A model generated the notes under the pieces. It was not told the origin of the DNA. It did no database searches and saw nothing but the letters and a program-made list of their open reading frames with translations. This document shows positions 22,881 to 32,718 of a DNA stretch of 33,995 bases, one piece after another. The DNA is from Saccoglossus kowalevskii (lineage: Eukaryota > Hemichordata > Enteropneusta > Harrimaniidae). The position numbers and the translations under genes are program-made. Location of the stretch: the NCBI RefSeq assembly GCF_000003605.2, contig NW_003132861.1:117121-151115 (forward strand), given 5' to 3'. Each line of letters starts with the position of its first letter. The stretch's first letter is position 1.

Positions 22881-22932
22881 AAAACTGTACTACATAAGAT
22901 GTATTTAATGTACATTTCATTATATCTTCTAG

Positions 22933-23783
22933 GTCTCCCATTGGCTGCAATTATCTCGCTTTCGTTAGTTGCCTGCTTTGTATTGGTAGTAATTGTTGGC
23001 ATCTTCTGTGCGAAAAGAAAGAAATCGCAGTGTGCTCGTGTGTGGATACGAAAACACAAAGTGGACAGTTCAGAAGATTCACATGAAAACTGCTGTTTCC
23101 ATCTTGAAGCTAACTGTAACAATATGAACTCCACAATGAGCCAATCATCTCCGAATCCCAGTACGGATTCTAGCGGCTATGACTCACCGACAAGGATTTT
23201 ACCTCGACAGTCGACCGTGCCTGTGATGACGTCAAAGAAAAAGCGAGAAATGTACCATCGGCAAATGTCACTGCAAGTTAATATGTCAAGTGTGGAATTT
23301 TCTGTTCAAAACGTCCAACGAAAGGAGCAGCCTCGTATAGGGAATCTTCGACCAGAGTTATACAAAACAGCCATAGAGAGCAATGGATCAGATGCTGAAG
23401 GACGAATTAATTTCACTATCAAATATGATCACCAATTTGAAACACTTATCATCAATATCATCAAAGCCATTGATTTACCAGCCAAAGACTTTTCCGGAAC
23501 ATCTGATCCATATGTTAAGCTGTACCTACTTCCAGATAGAAAGAGGAAGTTTCAAACAAAGGTCCATCGCAAAAACTTAAATCCTACATTTGATGAAAGT
23601 TTCAGTTTCAATGTTCCTTTCCAAGAAGTTCCAGAACGTAGTCTGCAGCTGAGCATTTATGATTTTGATCGGTTTTCACGACATGACTCAATTGGACAAG
23701 TTGTGGTGAAAAATTTAATGGAAAAATCTGATTTAAGTGTTGAAACTGAATACTGGATGGATATTCAGAAGAACACGCATGAA
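22933..23783 (+). CDS. Syt10-like: Synaptotagmin exon: transmembrane segment, linker and C2A
   Basis: The acceptor TATCTTCTAG ends at 22932 and the frame is entered in phase 1 (two bases complete a split codon). The transmembrane helix is encoded at 22935-23009. The linker contains the [15 protein letters not shown] region and a basic KKKREMYHR patch. C2A runs from about 23400 to 23771, with calcium-ligand Asp codons at 23487, 23505, 23661, 23667 and 23685. The donor GAA|GTAAGC is at 23784, phase 0. Reading through the donor stays open for only 11 codons to a TGA at 23817. The upstream in-frame ATG at 22899 lies in the intron and is not a credible start. Confidence 0.95.
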
Positions 23784-23921
23784 GTAAGCATTGAAAAATA
23801 CTTCACAATATGCACATGATGTCATTTCTTGTTTGATGTCATATCCTCTGTATTTGATGTCACATCCTGTTTGTATGATACATTCTTTTTTCTGTTCAAT
23901 TGTATCAATGTTTCCTGTATG

Positions 23922-23969
<48 letters not shown>

Positions 23970-26041
23970 AAAAGTATCTTAGAATTTCAATGATACATAT
24001 GCAATCCCTCAGGATGAAAGACCATGATCTGATCATGTTTCAGATGATAGTCAATAAGTGAATTGTCAAATCATTCTCGACGAGTATCTCTGTTAGTGAT
24101 TTTGGTTATTTGACGATCAAACACAGATGACTATGGAAGATCATCATATCACGGATATCAGAAAATCAATTTAGTTACATACATATAAATTTTTGTTACA
24201 GGATAAAGCTGACCTTGGGGAGCTGATGTTTTCTCTTTGTTATTTACCAACTGCTGGAAGACTCACACTGACAGTCATAAAAGCTAGAAATCTTAAAGCT
24301 ATGGATATCACAGGTGCTTCAGGTAAAACAACATGTCACACTGGTTTTTTTATACTATCAACAAACACAGGCACTGTCATGTGATGATTTCACATTCTGT
24401 ATGTGCTACGCGCCAAATAAAGATGATTTCATATCACATACTAACTATGCACTAGAATTGTACTGTGAACAAAGCACAAGTATACTTTGTAGTCATGGAA
24501 CACTTCATATTGAATGGGAAAGTTATTATGTTGTGTACACGCAATTTTGAAATTAAATGTACAATTTTGTTGACCAGGACTGCTTAGGATGTTCAGTCAA
24601 TTATTTTAGTAATGATATTGAATAGCATTAATTTTGTCTCAAACAAACAAGCCTGTTCACACTTCAATTGTGGTGTTGTAATATTAATGAAATGTTTGGG
24701 TGAAAGTGGATTCAAAATTATAACATAATACTCCAAGTATGTTGCAATAGTTGTACTGTTTAATTTTAACCTACTCAAACTGACATAGTAATAAAATTAT
24801 ATTGGCCAAGTTAGTGATCGAAAAACAAAAGAAGTCTGATGTGGTTTTGACTAGTAAATAAATACAATGTTTATGATGTCATAGTTTTTGATATTGTAAA
24901 TTATTAACCAATAACAAACTGTTCAAAAGTTTAGAGAAAATTCTACTCTGTTCAGCATTCTTAGATTTTTGTTTATTGATTTTGTTGCTGACAGATCCGT
25001 ATGTAAAGATTTCACTAATGTGCCAAGGAAAACGTCTGAAAAAAAAGAAGACAACTGTGAAGAAAAACACCTTGAATCCTGTTTACAATGAAGCTATCGT
25101 GTTTGATGTTCCACCAGAAGTAATGGACCAGATAGCATTGTTGGTAGCTGTAGTAGACTATGACAGGTAAGTACAAAAGTGACCTCCATCTGTTGTAGAT
25201 TATGATAGAACTTCTTTTAATATTTGTGCCACCAAAAATAATAATAAATGAATGATAAAATAATAAATGAATGAACAATGAATGGATACAATAATAAAAA
25301 CATGGTGTTATTGGCTTATTTTAAACTGTGAGAACCAGAAATGGTGGATTTTGATGCATTTTACAATTAAAATGACCACTATTCAATTTTCTTGAATCAG
25401 ATCATCAAACAAACCTTGTACATGAGTATGTGTGACATAATGTATAAAGTTCTAATCAAATCACGTTAAAGATATCTCTTAAACATCAATGTGCCATGAT
25501 GTACCACATTTGTACAAAATCTTATTACATACTCGAGATCCAGTTCCAATATGGCAGAAATTCTTGAATTTCTTTATTTGTTAGCACAAAATGGCCACCA
25601 CTCAGCCATCTTTAATCACATCATGAACATGTGTACCCCAAGATGCATGATGTATGTGTGAAGTTTGAATGTTATCAGCCCAGGCATATCCAAGGTAGAG
25701 TTAGAAACACAAGACAAGGTGCAATCTGCAAGTCCCTGTATTCGTACTGCATCACATCAGGGACCTATTGTTTTAGATTGAGAAGTTATTTGTTACTGCA
25801 AATCTAAAACTCATACCTTACAACTTCCGTCTGTAGAGTTGGTCACAGTGAACTAATTGGTGTAACAGAAGTGGGACCCAATAGCTGTGGTATCGGAGGA
25901 GATCACTGGGGTGAGATGATAGCACAACCTCGTAAACCAATTGCATATTGGCATCCACTTTTGGAGTCAGTGGCAACACTGAACAGTGGCTCTATGGGGA
26001 GTCTTAAAGGTTGTATGACCCCGCAGCAGTCATTTGATTGA
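22933..26041 (+). CDS. Syt10-like: Synaptotagmin of the Syt3/6/9/10 class (Syt10-like), 5'-incomplete, exons 22933-23783, 24202-24322, 24995-25166, 25837-26041
   Basis: Single-pass membrane calcium sensor. By family knowledge, the tandem C2 domains bind calcium, acidic phospholipid and SNAREs to trigger or tune exocytosis. The four exons give 448 residues plus a split first codon. Residues 1-25 are a transmembrane helix with a Cys-Lys-Arg-rich edge (possible palmitoylation). Residues 26-155 are a Ser/Thr-rich linker. C2A spans about 156-279, with calcium-ligand Asp at 185, 191, 243, 245 and 251. C2B spans about 288-425, with Asp at 318, 324, 378 and 380 and Glu at 386. It also has a polybasic [13 protein letters not shown] patch, and WHPL at 419-422. 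The PELYK-type lead-in, RFSRHD, and WHPLLE near the end place it closest to Syt10. All donors and acceptors are GT/AG and phases agree (0, 1, 2). The lumenal N-terminal exon, which in vertebrate relatives carries dimer-forming Cys, was not found. Lies between a family B MITE and a family C MITE. Confidence 0.95.
23923..23969 (+). repeat. (ATTG)n microsatellite in intron
   Basis: About 11-12 tandem ATTG units in the 418-bp intron between the C2A and C2B exons. Probably length-polymorphic. Confidence 0.97.
24202..24322 (+). CDS. Syt10-like: Synaptotagmin exon: start of C2B
   Basis: The acceptor TTTTTGTTACAG ends at 24201. The exon encodes [16 protein letters not shown], then the [19 protein letters not shown] strand with the first C2B calcium-ligand Asp (24304-24306). 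The donor TCAG|GTAAAA splits the second ligand Asp codon (G at 24322, AT at 24995-24996), phase 1. This exon is strongly conserved with vertebrate Syt3/6/9/10 from memory. Confidence 0.95.
24995..25166 (+). CDS. Syt10-like: Synaptotagmin exon: middle of C2B
   Basis: The acceptor GTTGCTGACAG ends at 24994. It encodes (D)[18 protein letters not shown] through [18 protein letters not shown] to VVDYDR. The polybasic strand, known in the family to bind PIP2, SNAREs and AP-2, is encoded at 25030-25065. Calcium-ligand Asp codons are at 25156 and 25162. The donor ACAG|GTAAGT is a perfect match to consensus, phase 2. Confidence 0.96.
25237..25302 (+). repeat. A+T-rich low-complexity repeat (AATAAATGA-type)
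   Basis: Imperfect runs of AATAAATGAATGA words in the 670-bp intron between the two last C2B exons. Confidence 0.8.
25533..25697 (-). mobile_element. Family D repeat, copy 3, antisense in a synaptotagmin intron
   Basis: Read on the minus strand it gives ATGCCTGG.CTGAT, CATTCAAACTTCACACATACATCATG, GATGGCTGAGTGGTGGCCATTTTG and a GGAACTGGATCTC segment. These match 12.90-13.05 kb. The head is absent. It sits in the intron 25167-25836, antisense to the gene. Confidence 0.75.
25837..26041 (+). CDS. Syt10-like: Synaptotagmin terminal coding exon: end of C2B and tail
   Basis: The acceptor CCGTCTGTAG ends at 25836 and completes Arg (AG|A). It encodes [13 protein letters not shown], then [12 protein letters not shown] and a 25-residue Ser/Gly/Gln-rich tail ending QQSFD and TGA at 26039-26041. 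Glu (25850-25852) takes the place of the fifth calcium-ligand Asp of Syt1 C2B, as in vertebrate Syt3/6/10. WHPL is at 25949-25960. The tail after WHPL is longer than in Syt1 and divergent. Confidence 0.93.
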
Positions 26042-27420
26042 ATATACAAGAGCTCTATCATAGAAGCCATGGAATCGAATATGGAAATGTGGTTCCTATG
26101 ATGATGCCTTCAATCTGCTTGTTGCATCACATATTGAATAATTCAAGACTGGTGTAATTGTCCGAAGATACCAACTTCATCAGCTGAAGACACTGAAAGT
26201 GTTGTTGTCAATTGAATTCACCATCAAGAATGAAAAAGAAATGCGCTGAATGACAAATTGAGAGGAAGTTTTGACAAGCATATCACTAAGTTTGAGCATA
26301 ATTATTTCAAATATTCTTTCTACATTTTACATTTTACCTGTCAATTTACATTGAATTGCGTGGCTCAAATTATTATGCCTCACAGTTTTATTGATTTTCT
26401 TTTATGAGAATATGATGTATACTGGCGAGATAAGCTTGTAATGTGCTGTCACATAGATATCACTGATTACTGTTGGCGCTAACAAAACACAACATATCAA
26501 ATTATTGTACTCAAATATATTGTCTCATTCTGATGATCAGTTTCATTTTATATTGTCTTACTTAATGGTTTAAATATAATAATGATATTTTCAAAGTTTA
26601 CTTCAATGTAGTGAGCATTTTTCCCACTGAAAATAACTGGTTTAAGACTTTTTCTTGTTTTATAAATGTACAACTTTTATTGTGTCATCTAGAGGAAAAT
26701 TTACATTTCAAGACAAATTGGAGTAGAATACTTCGTCATTTTTTGAATAGTTTTAGTTGTTACAATTAGTTCATGTATAATGATGTCATTGTTATATCAA
26801 CTAGAACAACTACCTGTTTATCACACAATTCAGCATTGTCCCATATGGCATGGATTTTGAACTAATTTAAATATTCATGGGAATACAGGTTTCAAACATG
26901 AGCACTGAGACATTGCCTTCTCTCTTGTTCCCAATCCCGTTTTTTTTGCCAAACTGGAATCATTTGCTGCTTTGCCGCTGCAGTGATGCAAACTAACTAA
27001 ATTAAACAGGGATACAATTTTTTGTCATAAAGTTGTTTGCACAAAATATTTTTTTGTAGAAAATTTGTCTGAAAAAATACAAAAATATATAAATTCAATC
27101 TGAATCCATAGAATAATTTTTTTCAAAACAATATTTGTCGAAATTCCCGGATAATTTTGACAACTATAATAATACCTATAACAGTATCCATTTGTTGGGA
27201 AAATTTACTGTTAAGTTCAACTTAATATAATCGATCTGCCAGTGGACCTTTTGCGTGACATATTCATTTCATATTTTACTTAACTATATAATTAGTTATA
27301 ATTAACATTATGCACATTTTTCTACCATATGTTTTTATAGAATGTCGCTGTTGTTGCAAGGATATTTTGTATATCTGAACTCTAAACGGTGCCAAAATAG
27401 TATCATGTTTTCCTTACGTT
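26042..27420 (+). other. Synaptotagmin 3' UTR and downstream sequence; poly(A) site not resolved
   Basis: No canonical AATAAA was noticed in the first kilobase after the stop, only weaker AT-rich variants such as AATATA and TATAAA (about 26660). The extent of the 3' UTR cannot be set from sequence. No ORF is recognised. Confidence 0.45.
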
Positions 27421-27580
27421 TTAAAGCGGGAGGGTCGTCATCTACGCACAAGCGGGAGTCCCAAGCGACGATAACAACACACGCTAACAACGCAAAGACT
27501 CATGGGTAGACGCTTGTTTGTAAACAATGACTCGCTTTGGCCATCTGATGCATGCGCAGGTGACGACTCCCCCACTTTAA
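27421..27580 (-). mobile_element. Family C MITE, copy 3 (best ends)
   Basis: Terminal inverted repeats match at 17 of 20 positions: TTAAAGCGGGAGGGTCGTCA (27421-27440) against TGACGACTCCCCCACTTTAA (27561-27580). TTAA stands at both outer ends. The interior matches the 11.9- and 16.3-kb copies (CCAAGCGACGATAACAACAC, ACTCATGGGTAGACGCTTG and GATGCATGCGCAGGTGACG). No coding content. The TTAA ends are compatible with a piggyBac-type target site, but that is inference. Confidence 0.92.
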
Positions 27581-27814
27581 AGACTATTGTATTTGCTCTA
27601 GTACATTCGCTAACGTATATATCAGAGGGCGTCTTTTGACAAAATAAGTAATATTTAGATAATCTTGTATATAAAAAAAGCAATGTTTTGGTTTATGATA
27701 AAAGCACTATTGATGGAGCAAATACGGTATATATATTTTTTTCATTTAAAGTATACAATGCACATTGTACATGTACATGTATTACAACATGGCACGTTGG
27801 TATATAAACAAAGT

Positions 27815-27967
27815 ATGAGTGCCGTCACTACAGTCAGACACACCACTTCCCACACTGTCATTACCAGGACAGCTCAAAATGGCATGTCACGAACACCACC
27901 CACTGTGAATAGCAGACAAAGATGTTTTGGGTTTCGCCCATCCAACATCATTTCTCTGACATGGCAG
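27815..27967 (+). CDS. Possible first coding exon of an unrecognised gene
   Basis: From the ATG at 27815 the frame reads a Ser/Thr/Arg-rich start (MSAVTTVRHTTSHTVITRT), then RTPPTVNSRQRCFGFRPSN and a hydrophobic stretch before a stop at 27989. The stretch is clearly richer in GC and in varied codons than its AT-rich surroundings. ATGGCAG|GTCTGG at 27967 is a possible but weak donor (phase 0). The layout, a Thr/Ser-rich head followed by CFGF and a hydrophobic start, recalls the first exon of small four-helix MARVEL-type membrane proteins, but this is only a loose resemblance. It could equally be a spurious frame. No following exon is identified. Confidence 0.22.
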
Positions 27968-27991
27968 GTCTGGTTTTGTTCGAACTTGTAA

Positions 27992-29271
27992 TTTTTTTCA
28001 GTTCAGTGGGTAGCACGTCATAATCTCCTGACATTTAATTATAATATACATATTTAACTGTTTATATTTCATTCGGTCTCCAACAACACACTTTGAACTA
28101 GCTGTGTCATTGACAATGAATTGTAAATTGTGGTGTGTTTTTTTTTAAATAGTTTTTTCAATCAAATAGATAATCTCAAGTTGTTTGGAAGATAAATGAT
28201 CACTGTGAATGTATGCTACAATTCACGAATTCTTTAATAAGACAGTATAAGCTGATTTTTACTTTAAATTGTTTGTTGTGATGCAGACTACAACATATGT
28301 GGACACTTGAGAATGATGCATGAACCGTATCGACTATTGTACTATGATATTTTCTTAGCGATTTTCACCCAAACCCAGTGGGAGTAACAATTCAAAACAT
28401 GATATTACTTGACGCCACCAATCAACTTTCTTTAATAATCAAGTTATACAGTGTTAGAAAATTTTCAAATATACCCCATAACAAGTATATTTCGCTGGTG
28501 AACTTTTTTGAAATCTGACAACAGATACAGTTAGGGTAGTAATTAAGTTAATAGTACAATTATTCTATTTATACTTCAAGTTGACAATTACGTCATTGTA
28601 CTATAGCAATTAATGCTAACACAATGAGCACAACTATGTAAAGTATTTCGAGTGACTGGTAAATGTTGAAGCTGTACAAATAGTTGTTTATCCTTTTAGC
28701 TGATGCATTATCACTATTACAGTTTCGAATATAAACATTTGTACTATCACCATGGCGACATTTTTACTTTTTGTATGTTATTTTTCAATTTTATATAACA
28801 ATGTCACATTTCAACCTGACCACATTTACTGCATATTTATAAGAACAAATGTCAAATTGAAAAAAAAAATCATTATATTCATAATTAAAAATAATTATAT
28901 GGCTAAATTAGTGCATTTTCTTGTGATGTACAATAATTTAAAATGTTTCTGATGATTGTATATTTTGAACAGTACTGTTAATTTCTGTTCTGTAAGTAAT
29001 TTTTCCTGTCAATGAAATATTTAATATAATTTTATATCCCCACAACAAACTGCTTTATGTTTGCAACATACATAGATATGCAATATATTTATAGAAATTT
29101 GATTTACGAATGCTTGTTAGTCGTGTGTTGTAAATTGTTCACATGTATGTACGCATTCATGTTTAGTGCATCATGTGATTCAAACAAAGGAAAGATTTAG
29201 CCATGTGCATATCATCTAGTTTTACAAACAAAGATGGTCAATTGGATTTTTTTTAATAATACATATACTCA
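27992..29271. other. No supported gene
   Basis: AT-rich, unassigned. No repeats with other parts of the window were noticed. Confidence 0.5.
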
Positions 29272-29329
29272 GTGTATCAACTAACTAGTTCTGTTTTAAT
29301 TAGTTCTATTCTGTGTACAATACACTCAG

Positions 29330-29631
29330 TTCCAAGTGGCCAAGTCATTTTTGTTTACTGTGTGCTATTTAATTTTGAAAAATACATATGCATTGACCTA
29401 TTTGATGGACCTTCATGTTCAATTGGGGGTAATGTATTACCATTTGAGATACAGAACAACGTAATCGAATTTGAGAATCGTCTCGTTAATATTTACCTGT
29501 TGATTGTTGGAAATTTGCCACTATATAATACATTTACAAAGGTCGTAGATAAGTATTGTGCAACAGAAAAAGCTTTCATTTTCTATTCCACCGGACGCTT
29601 AAAGATATACGACCAACCACTTAGTATCTAA
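29330..29631 (+). CDS. Possible terminal exon encoding a CUB-like segment
   Basis: An open frame runs to TAA at 29629-29631. It has no ATG, so if real it is an internal or terminal exon. ACACTCAG|TT at 29329 is a plausible acceptor in phase 1, the usual phase for extracellular modules. The peptide has FNFEKYICIDLFDGPS and later YCATEKAFIFYSTGRLKIY. These resemble the CUB pattern (Phe-x-Leu-Glu, Cys-x-Asp, DGPS, then YC and a Ser/Thr-Gly-x-Leu strand), but with about 45 residues inserted between the halves. AATAAA at 29683-29688 and a T-rich stretch follow the stop by about 52 bp. No upstream exon is found, and chance remains quite possible. Confidence 0.28.
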
Positions 29632-29682
29632 TACGCATGTGATGATCGAATATTTCAGTAATCGAGATTATCACTTCTATAA

Positions 29683-29688
29683 AATAAA
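29683..29688 (+). terminator. Canonical poly(A) signal AATAAA downstream of the CUB-like frame
   Basis: The hexamer lies about 52 bp after the stop at 29631, with a T8 run shortly beyond (29701-29708). Its placement suits a transcript end, but AATAAA is common in AT-rich DNA. Confidence 0.3.
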
Positions 29689-30459
29689 ACTCAGAACATG
29701 TTTTTTTTAAATTTATTCTTAACTGTCCCTCAACACAATTATGCTATTTAAACATACAGTGACAGTTCGAAAGCATCCGTGAGATAACATAAACCTGTTA
29801 TTTTTTTAAATCGTCACTATGGCTACTAACTATGTAATGTTTCACTTTGATTCAGAGATTAATATGTATTTATTGTAATTTATAAAAATAATCGTTTTTG
29901 GTAACCAACAACTATTGAAAGACAACATCCCTGACATAACAAAATTGTTTGGGTAAAACGTTGTTATAATGACTATATATACATACACTTGCACTTGCAC
30001 AAGCATGTAGAAACGTTTAAATGCGCTAGAAATACTTGAAAACTTCCACAACCTTGATTTTGTTATTCCCCAATAAGATTACGTACGCCCTACTCTGATA
30101 GCCATTTTGAATTGAAAATTTTCTAATGTCAACGAGGTTCATAATTCCAAAACTAGTATTTTTCTTTAGCCAGTCACAGCTTGACAATCTGTTTCAAATA
30201 TATTGGCCACGTTCATCTAGGCTGTTGAAAGTAATTAATGTGATGATTGCTTATTGTTTAAGTGCCATGGAAAACCAACGTGAATAGTAATTCAAGATAC
30301 TTAACACTATGTTGGTTGACCTACAGTATTTCAAAGTGTATAATCGTGGAAACGGCAAAAAAATAATTACATAGCCGCTGTCACATGCATTAAACAATAA
30401 ATGTTTTTTTTTGTTCACTGCAAGATCAATGCGTATTGCGTAAAAAGCGCCGACCAAAT
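29689..30459. other. No supported gene
   Basis: Unassigned AT-rich sequence. Only short chance frames on either strand. Confidence 0.5.
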
Positions 30460-30705
30460 ATCTGTCACAAAAATCGAGTGATTTGATTTTGATTTCTGTT
30501 TTTGTAGCCCAATATAGAAACATGGATCTTCCAGAAAATTACATGGTGTTCAGATACCATTATTTAATCAAAATGGATTATCATCAATTGGTATACCACA
30601 TTCTTAAGCGTGAAAATACACAAAAAACTACTTTCGCGTTTGCCGAATCCCACGCGATATTCTATGCCCTTCGTTTGTCCTGCTTTTACGTTCGATTTTC
30701 ATATC
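30460..30705 (+). mobile_element. Family A element, copy 3 (fragment)
   Basis: Shares AAAAATCGAGTGATTTGATTTTGA, ACCATTATTTAATCAAAATGGATTATCATCAA, CTTTCGCGTTTGCCGAATCCCACGCGAT and TTTACGTTCGATTT with the other two copies. It has the same orientation as 9.6 kb and is inverted relative to 14.7 kb. A 78-codon frame crosses it (peptides YHYLIKMDYHQL and FAFAESHAIFYA). The parent frame peptides recur in the 14.7-kb copy as FAFVESHAMFDA, so a protein-coding ancestor is possible. No clear terminal inverted repeat remains. Confidence 0.7.
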
Positions 30706-31129
30706 ATCATACGTTTTAATGATTTCAATTCTGAGTAATCAGTTTTTAATTGTTCAAACAGTGTTTTTTTGTACAACATTATTGCTTGAACTGTGTATGA
30801 TATCTGATATGTAACAAGATTTATCATGTAAATGCAGCATAATTTTACACTTGTACTCCATATTGAAGATGTTCTATTCATAAATAAATGTGTATTGAAA
30901 CATTATGCCTTATGTGGTGTTATGTTATGTGACTTTACTGATTATGAGTGTAGTAGCAATATTTATATACAGTAAAAATAATAAATAATATCATTGTGTT
31001 TTTTATTTGGTTCATTGGAATTTATTACGTTTGTAAATTGTGAGGTTCCGGTGATACACAGACTTTTCTGATCAATTTGTTAAGTTTAATATTTGTAAGA
31101 TCATGTAAGGTCTAAAAAGAATTCATGAA
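30706..31129. other. No supported gene
   Basis: AT-rich, unassigned. Confidence 0.5.
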
Positions 31130-31650
31130 ACTATTGGCTTAGTTATCAAGTTCCTGGAACCACAGAATTACTTTAATTGACTGACCAACGTAATTAGGTA
31201 TGCAGTTCTTGGAATCATAAAAAGTCTTTCATAGCTTCATGGAGAAAGTCTTCATGGAGTTTCAAATCTAGTTATTTTGCAGTTACCCAGTTACTGCTAT
31301 CTATATTACCGGTAATTCTGTTCATGGGATTATAGAATGTCTTGCATGGCCTTTATAAAATAACCAACCTAATTAGATGTGCAGTTCCTGGAACCATTGA
31401 AGGTATTTCACAACTTTTATGGAGTTTCAAATCTAGTTATTTTGCAGTTACCCAGTTACTGGTACCATTGAATATCGATATTAATTCAGTTCATGGGATC
31501 ATAGAAGGTCTTGCATGACCTTTATGAAATAACCAACTTAATTATTTATGTAGTTCCTCGGATCATAGAAGGACTTGCATGGTCTTTATGGATTTACAAA
31601 TCTGGTTTGTTATATACAGTTACTCGGTCACTGGTGTTGTAGAACGTGGA
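31130..31650 (+). repeat. Diverged tandem repeat, about 165-bp period, three copies
   Basis: TTTCAAATCTAGTTATTTTGC recurs at about 31260, 31425 and (as TTTACAAATCTGGTTTGTTA) 31593. Each is followed by CAGTTAC.C.GTTACTG-like sequence. Between these lie one or two submodules of the form CAGTTCCTGGAATCATAGAA, then GGTCTTGCATGGCCTTTATG (31203, 31318, 31382, 31486 and 31550). The array therefore has nested repeats of about 65 bp and 165 bp. Confidence 0.88.
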
Positions 31651-31866
31651 AGCTGCAATCTCTCACTTGTCTGCTAGCAGTTACAGATCCACTGAGTGTA
31701 CATATCAATTAAGCCAATTGGGTCGTCACAATAGTAAATAATTTGTTGTGTTACCTGTATTACATGTATATACTTGTGTAATATACGTGTGACATTTCTA
31801 TAGAGCGATTTACTCAGTTAATTAGGGCAACCATAGGTTCATCCATTAACCAGTGCAAACAATACC

Positions 31867-32205
31867 GCCATTTTAGTGTTTGTCACGTGCGTAATGCCAA
31901 GACACGTTTTTCTACATATCATGTACAAACGTTTTCTCAAATTTGGTGTTTGTCGCTTGCGTATCCCTACCTGACCCGATCTTAAAAATAATGCCAAGAC
32001 ATTTTTGTCCATATCTCGTGTGCAAACGTTTTTTTCAAGTTTAGTGTTTGTCGCCCGACCCGAAAACTAATGACATTACAGATGAGTGGGTGTAAATCTT
32101 ACCTGACCCGACCATAACCTAAATACTAAGACAACTTGGGCCTACTTCTCAAGGTGCGATTATCGCCGCCAATTAGGTGTTTGTCGCTTTTGTAAACCAT
32201 ACCAC
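31867..32205 (+). repeat. Diverged tandem/segmental repeat centred on GTGTTTGTCGC
   Basis: The word GTGTTTGTC(G/A)C appears at 31877, 31948, 32043 and 32178. Accompanying pieces are TAATGCCAAGACA (31892 and 31990), CATATC.TGT.CAAACGTTTT (31914 and 32011) and TACCTGACCCGA (31968 and 32099). The pieces occur in the same order, so this is an old tandem array with a 70-135 bp period. GC is higher than in the flanks. Confidence 0.8.
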
Positions 32206-32602
32206 AATACAGTGGTTGATGCATTCATCTGCGCTGCCTGTTGGTACTTATTTACCGAATTTCCAAAGTTGCATTGTAAGTTGATAAATTAATCTAATAA
32301 ATATACAGGAATTATGGGATATTTGATTAAATTACATGATTTCTTAAAATGTTATAATATTAATTGCTAATTTCGAGCCTTAATCAACATCTCCACCGAC
32401 AGAACTACTACACCACAGACTATATTGATCTGTTTTTCGAGTATTTTTCGTAATATAGGACACACCATCGTAACACTTATAAATGGAATATCTACTATTT
32501 TTGTATGGTGACGTTTTTGGGCGGTTTATCGTTCTCTTGTGATATTGTTTGTTTACTTTTTATGGTCCGACATTTTTAAGTTATGTTATTCACGTTTTAC
32601 AG
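32206..32602. other. No supported gene
   Basis: Unassigned AT-rich sequence before a candidate exon. Confidence 0.45.
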
Positions 32603-32718
32603 GTAGCTCTGAGCGGGCCTCGAACTCACTGCGCTTACAAGTTACTTTTGTTTACCTCGATGTCCCGACAGTTGACTGCAAATTAAATGAGTGGGAAAGC
32701 CAAAATGGTTGTTTTAGT
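32603..32718 (+). CDS. Possible internal exon with an Ig-domain-boundary-like peptide
   Basis: CACGTTTTACAG is a reasonable acceptor ending at 32602 and is entered in phase 1, the usual phase of Ig-module exons. AGT|GTGAGT at 32719 is a good donor (phase 0). The 38 codons read SSERASNSLRLQVTFVYLDV followed by PTVDCKLNEWESQNGCFS. The pattern (small-residue loop, L-x-V-T-x strand, V/Y-x-x-P-x-V-x-C) resembles the junction between two Ig-like domains. No neighbouring exon is identified and the match is by eye only. A pseudogene fragment or chance is possible. Confidence 0.25.

Noticed and set aside
22899-22932. In-frame ATG upstream of the transmembrane exon as a start codon
   Set aside because: A strong acceptor (TTCTAG at 22927-22932) interrupts it, and the 12 codons before it are intronic in composition. 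Family relatives carry a separate lumenal exon. An intron-internal start cannot be fully excluded without RNA.
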